In this document: positions 24,031 through 32,182 of the stretch, in pieces
How positions within the stretch are numbered: the stretch's first letter is position 1
Layout: every line of letters begins with the position of its first letter
NCBI GenBank assembly: GCA_030431335.1
Contig: JAUIJH010000018.1
Location: forward strand, 1 to 50,875
Origin: Alphaproteobacteria bacterium
GTDB lineage: Bacteria > Pseudomonadota > Alphaproteobacteria > Rhizobiales > Amorphaceae
Reading direction: 5' to 3'
Length of the DNA: 50,875 nt
Made by a program: the position numbers and the translations under genes
Notes under the pieces: generated by a model
Database searches by the model: none
Told to the model about the DNA's origin: nothing
The model's input: only the letters and a program-made list of their open reading frames with translations

Positions 24031-24717
24031 ATGCCCACCGCCATCCGCACCATCCACCGCGCCGACAGCGCCACCGTGGACGCCTTCGCAAACTACGGCG
24101 TCGCCACCATCCACGAGGCGCAGGGCCGCACCGGACTGATGGGCTCCCATATGCGCCCGGTCTGGCGCGGCGCGCGCATCGCCGGATCGGCCGTGACCGC
24201 GAGCGTCGCCCCCGGCGACAACTGGACCATCCACGTGGCGGCCGAACTCGTCACCCCCGGCGACATCCTGGTGGTCGCCCCCTCCTCCCCGTGCGAGGAC
24301 GGCTATTTCGGCGACCTCCTCGCCACGCTTTTGATGTCGCGCGGCTGCCGCGGCCTCGTCATCGACGCCGGCTGCCGCGATGTGGACGACCTGGAGGCGA
24401 TGGGCTTTCCGGTCTGGTCCAGAGCGATCTCGGCGCAGGGCACGGTCAAGGAGGTGCCCGGCGACGTCAACCTGCCGCTGGTGTGCGCCGGCCAGCTCGT
24501 CAACCCCGGCGACATCGTCGTCGCCGACACCGACGGTGTGGTCGTGGTGCCGCGCGCGAACGCCGCGTCGGTGCTTGCGGCGTCCGAAGCGCGCGAACAG
24601 CGCGAGGCCAAGATCCGGGAGCGCTATAAGAATGGCGAACTCGGCCTCGACATGAACAACATGCGCGAACCGCTCGCCAAGAAGGGCCTCGTCTACCGCG
24701 ACGGGCCGGAGAACTGA
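24031..24717 (+). CDS. ligK: 4-carboxy-4-hydroxy-2-oxoadipate aldolase/oxaloacetate decarboxylase (LigK)
   Basis: A 228-residue RraA-fold class II aldolase that splits 4-carboxy-4-hydroxy-2-oxoadipate into pyruvate and oxaloacetate, the last step of the protocatechuate 4,5-cleavage and gallate pathways. The sequence follows known LigK/ProA proteins closely: [14 protein letters not shown] at the N-terminus, [13 protein letters not shown], then [14 protein letters not shown] and the metal and substrate loop [13 protein letters not shown]; the C-terminal tail [19 protein letters not shown] is typical of LigK and absent from plain RraA. GGAG lies 6 bases before the ATG. It sits 10 bases after cobW and 2 bases before ligJ, so coupling with ligJ is very likely. 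Confidence 0.92.
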   Translation: MPTAIRTIHRADSATVDAFANYGVATIHEAQGRTGLMGSHMRPVWRGARIAGSAVTASVAPGDNWTIHVAAELVTPGDILVVAPSSPCEDGYFGDLLATLLMSRGCRGLVIDAGCRDVDDLEAMGFPVWSRAISAQGTVKEVPGDVNLPLVCAGQLVNPGDIVVADTDGVVVVPRANAASVLAASEAREQREAKIRERYKNGELGLDMNNMREPLAKKGLVYRDGPEN

Positions 24718-24719
24718 CG

Positions 24720-25742
24720 ATGATCATCGATTGCCACGGCCACTACACCACCGAGCCCGGCCAGCTCAAAAGCTTCCGCAACGCCCAGCTCAAGGCGTTC
24801 GCGGACGGAACCGGCGCCGCGCCGCAGCTCGCCGCGATCTCCGACGACGAGATCCGCGAGAGCATCGAGAACAACCAGCTGCGCCTCCTCAAGGAGCGCG
24901 GCTCGGACCTCACCCTGTTCTCGCCGCGCGCGTCGGGCATGGCCCACCACGAGGGCGATTTCGCCGTCTCCGAGGCGTGGACGCGCGAGTGCAACGACCT
25001 CATCTACCGCGTCACGCAGCTCTTCCCCGACAACTTCATCGGCGTGGCGCAGCTGCCGCAGAACCCCGACACCCCCATCGAGAGCTGCATCGCCGAACTG
25101 CGCCGCACGGTCGGGGAGCTCGGCTTCGTCGGCTGCAACCTCAATCCCGACCCCTCCGGCGGGTGGTGGAAGGGGCGCCCCCTGACCGACCCGTGCTGGT
25201 ATCCGTTCTACGAGGCGATGGTCGAGCTCGACGTGCCGGCGATGATCCACGTGTCCGGCTCGTGCAACCCCAACTTCCACCACACCGGCGCCCACTATCT
25301 GTGTGCCGACACCACCGCCTTCATGCAGTTCATCGAGGGGGACCTGTTCAAGGATTTCCCGGACCTGCGGCTGATCATCCCCCATGGCGGCGGCGCGGTG
25401 CCCTACCACTGGGGCCGCTATCGCGGGCTCGCCGACATGATGAAGCGCCCGCCGCTGACCGAGCACGTGATGAAGAACGTGTTCTTCGACACCTGCGTCT
25501 ACCACCAGGCCGGCATCGACTGCATGTTCCGCGTCATCGACGCCGGCAACATCCTGTTCGCCTCCGAGATGCTGGGCGCGGTGAAGGGCATCGACCCGGA
25601 GACGGGCCACTATTTCGACGACACCAAGCGCTATATCGACGCCCTCGACATCCCGGCCGAGGACAAGCGCAAGGTGTTCGAGGGCAACGCGCGGCGTGTC
25701 TACCCGCGCCTCGACGCGATCCTGAAGAGCCGCGGCCTCTAA
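24720..25742 (+). CDS. ligJ: 4-oxalomesaconate hydratase (LigJ)
   Basis: A 340-residue amidohydrolase-fold enzyme that hydrates 4-oxalomesaconate to 4-carboxy-4-hydroxy-2-oxoadipate, the substrate of LigK encoded just upstream. The family N-terminus IIDCHGHYTT carries the HxH zinc ligands (His6, His8). Further strong matches to LigJ are LKERGSDLTLFSPRAS, FVGCNLNPDPSGGWW, HTTGAHYL-like HHTGAHYLCADTTAF, the HGGGAVPYHWGR loop (His about 222) and FASEMLGAVKGIDPETGHY. Length and ending are full for the family. Start ATG 24720 follows the ligK stop by 2 bases. It is the last gene of the operon. The upstream ring-cleavage and dehydrogenase steps that would supply oxalomesaconate are not recognisable here. 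Confidence 0.94.
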   Translation: MIIDCHGHYTTEPGQLKSFRNAQLKAFADGTGAAPQLAAISDDEIRESIENNQLRLLKERGSDLTLFSPRASGMAHHEGDFAVSEAWTRECNDLIYRVTQLFPDNFIGVAQLPQNPDTPIESCIAELRRTVGELGFVGCNLNPDPSGGWWKGRPLTDPCWYPFYEAMVELDVPAMIHVSGSCNPNFHHTGAHYLCADTTAFMQFIEGDLFKDFPDLRLIIPHGGGAVPYHWGRYRGLADMMKRPPLTEHVMKNVFFDTCVYHQAGIDCMFRVIDAGNILFASEMLGAVKGIDPETGHYFDDTKRYIDALDIPAEDKRKVFEGNARRVYPRLDAILKSRGL

Positions 25743-25779
25743 TCTTGCCTGCGCCCGACCGGGCGCGGGATGCTCTGGG
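25741..25779. repeat. dispersed palindrome, CGCCCGA-CGGGCG family, copy 2
   Basis: GCGCCCGACCGGGCGC lies at its core, immediately after the ligJ stop. Nearly the whole 39-base stretch recurs at 47869-47907, with only a few differences. It may also act as the ligJ terminator. Confidence 0.6.
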
Positions 25780-25811
25780 AGAGACCCCGGACCGGCCCCT
25801 TCCGCGGCGTC

Positions 25812-26429
25812 TCAGCCGCGGAATTCGCCCCCATCGGTGGGGCGCAGCAGCTCGAACATGTCGGTGACCTGCGCGTAGTCGCGGTAGCCGCAACGGGCGA
25901 TGGTGCCGGCGGCAACGGCATCGAAGCGGCCGTTCTTGAGGAAGGCGTCGTCGATATAGGTGGCGACCACCTGCCCGATGACGAGGAAGGCATCGGTCGG
26001 CTGCCCGTCGAGGTCGACGAAATCGAGCTGGTGGACGACGCGGCACTCCAGCGCCGCGGCCGCCTCGGCGACGCGCGGCGGCTTGACCGCGATGCTCGGC
26101 GTCATGGTGAGCCCGCTCTCCTCGAACTCGTTGATCCCGTCCGCGTAGGTGAAGGACGACTGGTTCATCGCATCGACCAGCTTGCGCGTGGCGAGGTTGA
26201 ACACGAACTCGCCGGTCGCGCGCGCATTCTTCATCGAGTGCTTCAGGCCCTCGGAGGAGAAGGCGATCATGTTCGGCTTCGACGCGAGCGCGTTGAAGAA
26301 CGAATAGGGCGCCAGATTGGGCCGCCCCTCGCCGTCCACCGTCGAAATCCAGCCGATGGGCCGCGGCGCGACGATCGCCTTGAACGGGTCGAATCCGAGG
26401 CCGTGCCCGTCCGCATCGAGATATTGCAC
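25812..26429 (-). CDS. flavin reductase-like FMN-binding protein
   Basis: A 205-residue protein of the flavin_reduct split-barrel family. The FMN-binding fingerprint is clear: APRPIGWISTV at about 24-34, then NLAPYSFFNALASKPNMIAF, and later FVFNLATRKL and AALECRVVHQLDF. Members bind FMN and either reduce flavin with NAD(P)H for a partner monooxygenase or act as flavoproteins themselves. The start is GTG 26429, which has AGGGA 6 bases upstream. It converges on ligJ with 69 bases between the stops and diverges from the endonuclease-like gene across a 231-base gap. It may supply reduced flavin to an oxygenase of the neighbouring cluster, but no two-component flavin oxygenase is seen. Confidence 0.85.
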   Translation of the reverse strand: MQYLDADGHGLGFDPFKAIVAPRPIGWISTVDGEGRPNLAPYSFFNALASKPNMIAFSSEGLKHSMKNARATGEFVFNLATRKLVDAMNQSSFTYADGINEFEESGLTMTPSIAVKPPRVAEAAAALECRVVHQLDFVDLDGQPTDAFLVIGQVVATYIDDAFLKNGRFDAVAAGTIARCGYRDYAQVTDMFELLRPTDGGEFRG

Positions 26430-26660
26430 GTGATGTCCCTTTCGCCTGTCCCGCGCGCGCAGGCCACGCCCGCGGCCCCTATGGCTTACGCCCTGGGCAA
26501 ACCAAAAATCCACCCCGATCGGCGGCCCCTCTCGGCGTCGTGACAGGGGGCGCAGCGGGCGGCGCCCCGTCAATCCCCTGTCATGTCGGCGGCCTAATTG
26601 CGCGCCCTGTCGCACCGCCGATCCGGCGGCGCCGGCGCGGGCGCGCGAAAGGGGTTTTCC

Positions 26661-27530
26661 GTGAAGATCGTCACCTACAACATTCAGTTCAGCCTGGGGC
26701 AGGACGGTCGCTTCGATCTGCCTCGCGTGGCCGAGGCCCTCGCCGGCGCCGACATCATCGGCCTGCAGGAGGTGGACCGCTTCTGGCGCCGCACCGGCCG
26801 GGAGGACCAGGCCGAGGCGCTGGCGGACCTGCTGCCGGGCTACTACTGGGCGTTCGCGGGCGGCTACGACGTCGCCGCGCACGTCGCCGACCCGGCGGGC
26901 GCATCGGCGGCACAGCGCGGCCGCCGCCGGCAGCACGGCAACATGATCCTGTCGCGCTGGCCGATCCTGTCGTTCCGCGCCCCGCGCCTGCCGCGCGGCG
27001 AAACCGATGGCGTCTGGTCGCAGGATCGCGTGCTGCTGGAGGCGGTGATCGACGCGCCCGGCGGCCCGCTGCGCGTCTACGTCACCCACATGTGCCACAT
27101 CGGCGCCAAGACGCGCCTTGCCCAGACCGACGCGATCCTCGACCTCCTGCGCCGGCTGCCGGCCGACGGCGCGTCCTGGTCCGGCCACCACCACGAGGGC
27201 GACTTCTGGATGGACGGCGACCCTGCCATCCCCTTCCCCGACGATCTGGTGCTGATGGGCGACCTCAACTTCCAGCCCGATTCGGAGGAGTACCGGCGCT
27301 TCGTCGGCGCCGATCTCGGCCTCGTCGACAGCTGGGTCGCCGCCGGGCACGATCCGCTCCACGGCGACGCCTTTACGATCCGCAGCATGCGCCCGCCCTA
27401 CCAGCTGATGCGGCTCGACCAGATCTTCCTGTCGCCGGGCCTCGCCGGGGAGGTGGTGCGCGCCTGGGTCGACCAGCAGGCGGCCGGGTCCGATCATTTC
27501 CCCGCTTGGCTGGAGCTTTCCCGCGCCTGA
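26661..27530 (+). CDS. endonuclease/exonuclease/phosphatase family protein
   Basis: A 289-residue EEP-fold metal-dependent phosphoesterase. Recognisable active-site elements are the N-terminal TYNIQ (Asn near residue 6), LQEVDRFW (metal-binding Glu), the middle YVTHMCH segment, GDLNFQPDS (Asp and Asn) and the C-terminal GSDHFPAW (Asp-His pair). This fold includes nucleases, inositol phosphatases and sphingomyelinases; the absence of a signal peptide argues for a cytoplasmic phosphodiesterase or nuclease, and the substrate is not determined. The start is GTG 26661 preceded by AAAGGGG; upstream in-frame sequence is Arg/Gly-rich and not conserved. Single gene, followed by the leader region of the ABC importer. 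Confidence 0.85.
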   Translation: MKIVTYNIQFSLGQDGRFDLPRVAEALAGADIIGLQEVDRFWRRTGREDQAEALADLLPGYYWAFAGGYDVAAHVADPAGASAAQRGRRRQHGNMILSRWPILSFRAPRLPRGETDGVWSQDRVLLEAVIDAPGGPLRVYVTHMCHIGAKTRLAQTDAILDLLRRLPADGASWSGHHHEGDFWMDGDPAIPFPDDLVLMGDLNFQPDSEEYRRFVGADLGLVDSWVAAGHDPLHGDAFTIRSMRPPYQLMRLDQIFLSPGLAGEVVRAWVDQQAAGSDHFPAWLELSRA

Positions 27531-27551
27531 ATCGCCCCAGGGCCCAGGTTG

Positions 27552-27584
27552 TGACAAAGCTGTGACGAGTATGACGGGGATGAC
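27552..27584 (+). promoter_or_regulatory. four TGAC direct repeats upstream of the ABC importer
   Basis: TGAC occurs at 27552, 27563, 27572 and 27581, spaced by 11, 9 and 9 bases, so that the repeats lie on about the same face of the helix. The first two are part of TGTGAC. They lie about 90 bases before the binding-protein gene and resemble tandem sites of OmpR-type regulators, but no specific regulator is implied. Confidence 0.35.
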
Positions 27585-27622
27585 GTAAAACATTCACATC
27601 GTATTCGCTCAGCCGTCACGAC

Positions 27623-27645
27623 GGCGGGCTAGATCCTCGCCCGCC
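27623..27645 (+). terminator. leader hairpin before the ABC importer
   Basis: GGCGGGC and GCCCGCC form a perfect 7-bp stem with a 9-base loop, 28 bases before the binding-protein ATG. It may be an attenuator or simply the terminator of the preceding gene. Confidence 0.4.
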
Positions 27646-27673
27646 AGAACCACGCAATTCAGAGGATCCGTCG

Positions 27674-29242
27674 ATGCCGTCTTCGAGCGAAACCACGCGC
27701 CGTTCCTTCCTTATAGGCGGCGCGACCGCCGTCGGCAGCGCAGCGCTGAGCTTCCCCCGCCCCGCCTTGGCGCAGGGCGAGCGGCCCGACATCGTCATCG
27801 CCGTGCAGGGCCTGCGCGACGGTCACGAGCCCATCGAGGCCATCTCCAACATCGGCATGCGCGTGGTGAACGCGATGTACGACACGCTGTTCTATCGCGA
27901 TTTCCTCGGCGCGGCGGACGGCTCCGGCACCAAGATCCTGCCCGGCCTCGCCACCGGCATCGAGCGGGTCGACCCGCGCACCGTGCGCATCAAGCTGCGC
28001 GACGACGTCGTCTTCCACAACGGCAAGCCGATGACGGCGCGGGACGTCGCCTTCTCCTTCGGCGAGGAGCGCTTCTTCGGCGAGAGCCCGCTGACGCCGC
28101 GCGCCGTCTATTTCCGCCCGGCGCTGGAAAGCGTCACCGCGCTCGACGGCAACACGGTCGAGTTCGTGACCAAGGACCCCGACTTCGCGATGGAGAAGCG
28201 CCTCGCCTCCTGGATCGCCTGGGTGGTGCCGGAAGAGGATTTCCGCACCAAGGGCTTCGAGGGCTTCAACCTGCAGCCGGTCGGCACGGGCCCCTATAAG
28301 CAGAAAGAGCTGATCCGCGGCGACCGCATCATCCTGGAAGCCAACGACGATTACTGGCGCGGGCGGCCGACGGCGCGCACGATCTCCTTCGTCGTCGTGC
28401 CGGAGACGGCCACGCGCGTCGCCGGGCTCATCTCGGGCGAGTACGACATCGTCTGCGCCCTGGCGCCGGACAGCCTGCCCCTCATCGAGCGCTACGACAA
28501 TGTCGACGGCCGCGGCGCGCAGATCGAGAACACCCACCTCATCGTCCACAACCAGGTGGGCCCCCTCGCCGACGCGCGCGTCCGCCGCGCGATGCACCTG
28601 TCGATCGACCGCGAGCGCCTCAACCAGGCCCTGTGGGCGGGCCTCGCGGGCGTGCCGAACGGCTTCCAGCTGCCGATGCAGGGCCCGGCCTACGACGCCG
28701 ACCGCCCCGCCTACCGCCAGGACATCGCCGAGGCCAAGCGGCTCCTGTCGGAAGCGGGCTATAGCGGCGAGCCGATCAGCTACCGCACGCTCAACGACTA
28801 CTACGTGAACTCCGTCGCCGCCGCCCAGGCCATGCAGCAGTGGTGGCAGGAAGCCGGTCTCAACGTCGAGATCGAGATCAAGGAGAACTGGGGCCAGGTG
28901 CTGGACGACGGGCTGATGACCCGCAACTGGTCCAACGGCTTCCCGGTCGCCGATCCGGTCGCCCCGCTCACCACCGACTGGCACGCCGGCTCCACCGTGC
29001 AGACCACCTACGGCTGGAACGCGCCGGAGGAGTTCAACGGCCTGCTCGACACCATCCGCGTCTCCCCCAACGGCCCGGACCGCACCGCCGCCTTCCAGCG
29101 CGCGCTGACCATCTGGGACGACGAGGCGCCCGGCACGCCGCTCTACCGCCCCTACGAGCTCTATGGCGTGCGCAAGTCCATCGGCTGGCGTCCGGTGACC
29201 TTCGAGTGGATGGACCTGCGTCCCCACAATCTGACGTTCTGA
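27674..29242 (+). CDS. peptide/nickel-type ABC transporter substrate-binding protein
   Basis: A 522-residue family-5 (DppA/OppA-like) periplasmic solute-binding protein. The N-terminus carries a Tat signal (TTRRSFLIGGATAVGSAAL) ending in ALAQ. The mature protein shows family-5 features: NIGMRVVNAMYDTLFYRDF, a GLATGIERVDPRTVRIKLRD strand pair, the signature-like FHNGKPMTARDVAFSF and, later, NQALWAGLAGVPNGFQLP. Ligands of the family are peptides, nickel complexes, opines or sugars; the ligand here cannot be read. It is the first gene of a tight five-gene importer operon, preceded by a hairpin and four phased TGAC repeats. Tat export suggests that it folds before crossing the membrane, possibly with a cofactor. 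Confidence 0.9.
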   Translation: MPSSSETTRRSFLIGGATAVGSAALSFPRPALAQGERPDIVIAVQGLRDGHEPIEAISNIGMRVVNAMYDTLFYRDFLGAADGSGTKILPGLATGIERVDPRTVRIKLRDDVVFHNGKPMTARDVAFSFGEERFFGESPLTPRAVYFRPALESVTALDGNTVEFVTKDPDFAMEKRLASWIAWVVPEEDFRTKGFEGFNLQPVGTGPYKQKELIRGDRIILEANDDYWRGRPTARTISFVVVPETATRVAGLISGEYDIVCALAPDSLPLIERYDNVDGRGAQIENTHLIVHNQVGPLADARVRRAMHLSIDRERLNQALWAGLAGVPNGFQLPMQGPAYDADRPAYRQDIAEAKRLLSEAGYSGEPISYRTLNDYYVNSVAAAQAMQQWWQEAGLNVEIEIKENWGQVLDDGLMTRNWSNGFPVADPVAPLTTDWHAGSTVQTTYGWNAPEEFNGLLDTIRVSPNGPDRTAAFQRALTIWDDEAPGTPLYRPYELYGVRKSIGWRPVTFEWMDLRPHNLTF

Positions 29243-29247
29243 GCCCT

Positions 29248-30264
29248 GTGAGCGCATTGGCGGAAGGGGCGGCGCACACGCTGCCGCCCCTCAGTGTTGT
29301 TGCCGCCTCGCCGGCCCCCCTCCTGCGCGTCGAGGGCCTGACGGTGGCGCCCCGCGCGGCGCCGGCGGCGCCCATCGTCGCCGACGTCTCGCTTTCGGTG
29401 CCGGCCGGCGGGTCGCTCGGCATCGTGGGGGAAAGCGGATCGGGCAAGTCGTTGACGTGCCTCGCGGTGATGGGGCTCCTGCCGCGCCCGCTGATCCAGA
29501 CCGGGGGCACCGTGCGGCTGGGAGAGCGCACGCTCACCGGGCTCTCGGCCCGCGAGCTGGTGGCCGAGCGCGGCCGGCGCGTCGCCATCGTGTTCCAGGA
29601 TCCGGTCGCCTCGCTCAATCCGGTGCGCACGGTCGGGCGCGGCCTCACCGGGCTCCTGCGCCTGCACCGGGGGCTCCTGGGCACCCCGGCGCGCGACGTC
29701 GCGGCGCGGCTCCTGGAAGGGGTCGGCCTGTCGCGCCGGCACCTGCCCGCCTACCCGCACGAACTGTCCGGCGGCCAGAGCCAGCGCGTGATGATGGCGG
29801 GCGCGCTCGCCGGCGAGCCGAGCCTCCTCATCGCCGACGAGCCGACCACCGCGCTCGACGTCACCACCCAGTTGCAACTCCTCGATCTCATCGAGCGGCT
29901 GCGGGCCGAGACCGGCACGGCGCTCCTGATCGTCAGCCACGATTTCGGCGTGATCGCCCGCTCGGCCGAACAGGTGGCGGTGATGTACGCCGGCCGCGTG
30001 GTGGAGACCGCGCCGGTGCGCGCGCTGCTGCGCCGGCCCGCCCATCCCTATACGCTGGGGCTCCTCGCCTCGGTGCCGCCCGAGCATGGCCGCGCCCACC
30101 GCGCGCCGCTGCCGCCGGCGACCACCGTCGCGCGCGCCGGTGCGCCCGGCTGCGCCTTCGCCCCCCGCTGCGAGCGCGCCGGCGAAATTTGCCGCCACGC
30201 CCGCCCGCCGCTCGCGCGCCTGCGCGAAGGCTTCGTCGCCTGCCACCACCCGGTGCCGGCGTGA
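29248..30264 (+). CDS. peptide-type ABC transporter ATP-binding protein (DppD-like)
   Basis: A 338-residue ATPase of the Dpp/Opp importer class. Walker A is GESGSGKS (about residues 56-63), the Q-loop lies in IVFQDPVASLNP, the ABC signature is ELSGGQSQRVMMA, and Walker B is LLIADEPTTALD followed by the switch His in IVSHDFGV. The C-terminal oligopeptide/dipeptide extension has the Cys motif typical of this class (GCAFAPRCERAGEIC, then CHH), which in some homologues binds a 4Fe-4S cluster. The start is GTG 29248, 5 bases after the binding-protein stop. Its stop overlaps the start of the second ATPase (GTGA), so the two are translationally coupled and should form the heterodimeric motor. Confidence 0.9.
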   Translation: MSALAEGAAHTLPPLSVVAASPAPLLRVEGLTVAPRAAPAAPIVADVSLSVPAGGSLGIVGESGSGKSLTCLAVMGLLPRPLIQTGGTVRLGERTLTGLSARELVAERGRRVAIVFQDPVASLNPVRTVGRGLTGLLRLHRGLLGTPARDVAARLLEGVGLSRRHLPAYPHELSGGQSQRVMMAGALAGEPSLLIADEPTTALDVTTQLQLLDLIERLRAETGTALLIVSHDFGVIARSAEQVAVMYAGRVVETAPVRALLRRPAHPYTLGLLASVPPEHGRAHRAPLPPATTVARAGAPGCAFAPRCERAGEICRHARPPLARLREGFVACHHPVPA

Positions 30265-31259
30265 TCCTTTTGGAGGCGCAAGGGGTGTCGCGGCACTATC
30301 GCGCGCGCGGCGGGCGCGGAACCGTCCACGCCGTCGACGGGGTGGACCTTTCCGTCGTGCACGGCGAGACGCTGGGCGTGGTGGGCGAAAGCGGCTGCGG
30401 CAAGAGCACGCTGGGGCGCGTCCTCAGCGGGCTGGAGCCGCCGACGGCCGGGCAGATCCGCTACGGCGGCGCCCCGTTGCCGGGCAAGGACGGGGCCGCC
30501 TTCCGCGCCTCGCGCCGGCGCATCCAGTATGTGTTCCAGCATCCGCTGCTGGCGCTCAATCCGCGCCTCACCGTGGGCGCGCACGTGGCCGAGATGGCGC
30601 GCGTCCACGGCCTTGCCGCCAGCGCCACCGAGGCGCGGCGCAAGGCGGCGGCGGCGCTGGCGGACGTCGGCCTCGATGCCGCGCTCGGCGCACGCTACCC
30701 GCATCAGCTGTCCGGCGGGCAGCGCCAGCGCGCGCTCCTCGCCCGCAGCCTCGTCATCGACCCGGAGTTCGTGGTGCTCGACGAGCCGACCTCGGCGCTG
30801 GACCTGTCGGTACAGGCGCAGGTGATCGAGCTGATCGGCCGCCTCAAGGCGCGGCGCGCGCTGACGGTGGTGATCATCTCGCACGACCTGCGCGTGGTGC
30901 GCGTTCTCAGCGACCGCATTGCGGTGATGTATCTCGGCGTGGTGGTGGAGATCGGCGCGGCCGACCAAGTCTACCACGCGCCCGCCCACCCCTACGCGGT
31001 CGCCCTGATCGCCGCGCTCCTGCGCCTCGACCCCGACGCGCCGCGCGTGCCGCCGCTGGAGGGCGAGCCGGCGAGCGGCGGCGACATCCCGCCCGGCTGC
31101 CGCTTCCATCCCCGCTGCCCGCGCGCCGCCGCCCCCGGCCGGGCCCTCGAGCCGCCGCTGGCGCCGCTGCCGGACGGCCGCCAAGTCGCCTGCCACGCGG
31201 TGGCGGCCGACACCGCGCGCGCCCCGTGGCCGCCCCTTTCGGCGGGCGCCGCCGCGTGA
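30261..31259 (+). CDS. peptide-type ABC transporter ATP-binding protein (DppF-like)
   Basis: A 332-residue ATPase, partner of the preceding DppD-like subunit. Walker A is GESGCGKS, the Q-loop YVFQHPLLALNP, the signature QLSGGQRQRALLA, Walker B FVVLDEPTSALD and the switch His IISHDLRV. The C-terminal oligo/dipeptide extension is present (HPYAVALIAALL, then PPGCRFHPRCPRAA). The first two Cys are kept, but the third Cys position is not obvious, so a full iron-sulphur set is doubtful. Start is GTG 30261 inside the previous stop, and the stop at 31259 overlaps the permease start at 31256 by 4 bases. The last 20 residues are Ala/Pro-rich and not conserved. Confidence 0.9.
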   Translation: MILLEAQGVSRHYRARGGRGTVHAVDGVDLSVVHGETLGVVGESGCGKSTLGRVLSGLEPPTAGQIRYGGAPLPGKDGAAFRASRRRIQYVFQHPLLALNPRLTVGAHVAEMARVHGLAASATEARRKAAAALADVGLDAALGARYPHQLSGGQRQRALLARSLVIDPEFVVLDEPTSALDLSVQAQVIELIGRLKARRALTVVIISHDLRVVRVLSDRIAVMYLGVVVEIGAADQVYHAPAHPYAVALIAALLRLDPDAPRVPPLEGEPASGGDIPPGCRFHPRCPRAAAPGRALEPPLAPLPDGRQVACHAVAADTARAPWPPLSAGAAA

Positions 31260-32182
31260 CCCGCTTCATCCTCACCAAGATCGTGCGGGCGCTGTTGACG
31301 ATCTGGCTCGTGGTAACGATCACCTTCGTCGTCCTGCGCCTGACGGGCGATCCGATGCACTCGCTGCTGCCGGTGGAGACGACGCCGCCGGAGGTGATCG
31401 AGACCTACCGCGTGCTGTGGGGCCTCGATCGGTCGCTCGTCGAACAATACGTGTCGTTCTGGAAGGGCCTGTTCAGCGGCACGCTGGGGCGCTCCTTCGC
31501 CGATGGGCGCGACGCGGTCGGCATCATCGTGGAGCGGGTGCCGAAAACGCTTGTCCTGATGGGGTGGACGCTGCTGGCGACGCTGTTGATGGGCATCCCC
31601 CTCGGCGCCCTCGCGGCGATGCACCGGGGCCGGGCGCTCGACCGGGCGGTGATGGCCGTCGCCGTCGCCGGTCACAGCCTGCCCGAATATCTCATCGGCA
31701 TCCTGTTGATCTGGTTCTTCGCGGTCGAGCTCCGGTGGCTGCCGAGCTCCGGCTACGGGACGTGGGCGCACCTCGTGCTGCCCGTCGCCACGCTGACGGG
31801 CTATTTCGGCGCGCAGTTCGCCCGCTTCACGCGCTCGGCGGTGCTGGAGATCCTCGGCCAGCCGCATGTGCTGGCCGCCCATGCGCAGGGGTGGCCGGGC
31901 CGCGCCGTCATGCTGCGCGACGTGCTGCCGAACGCGGCGATCCCCCTCGTCACCCTGTTCGGCTTCTCCCTCGGCAAGCTCATTGCCGGCTCGATCATCG
32001 TGGAATGGATCTTCGCATGGCCCGGCATCGGGCGGCTCCTCATCACCTCCGTCACCCACCGTGATCTCGCCATCGTCCAGGCGCTCGTCCTGGTCTTCGC
32101 CGGAGCGATGGTTCTCGCCAACCTCCTGATCGACATCAGCTACGTGCTGCTCAATCCGAAACTCCGTGTCATCCGCCGTTAG
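31256..32182 (+). CDS. peptide-type ABC transporter permease (DppB-like)
   Basis: A 308-residue inner-membrane permease with six predicted helices. The first helix starts near residue 9 (ALLTIWLVVTITFVVLRL), followed by a periplasmic loop beginning GDPM, as in DppB/OppB. The segment LGRSFADGRDA and the VPKTLVLMGWTLLATLLMGI helix are typical, and the EAA loop that contacts the ATPases is near AAHAQGWPGRAVMLRDVLPN. The C-terminus LLIDISYVLLNPKLRV is a family hallmark. Start GTG 31256 overlaps the ATPase gene by 4 bases, and its end overlaps the next permease by 17 bases. It pairs with the DppC-like subunit to form the transmembrane channel. Confidence 0.92.
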   Translation: MTRFILTKIVRALLTIWLVVTITFVVLRLTGDPMHSLLPVETTPPEVIETYRVLWGLDRSLVEQYVSFWKGLFSGTLGRSFADGRDAVGIIVERVPKTLVLMGWTLLATLLMGIPLGALAAMHRGRALDRAVMAVAVAGHSLPEYLIGILLIWFFAVELRWLPSSGYGTWAHLVLPVATLTGYFGAQFARFTRSAVLEILGQPHVLAAHAQGWPGRAVMLRDVLPNAAIPLVTLFGFSLGKLIAGSIIVEWIFAWPGIGRLLITSVTHRDLAIVQALVLVFAGAMVLANLLIDISYVLLNPKLRVIRR

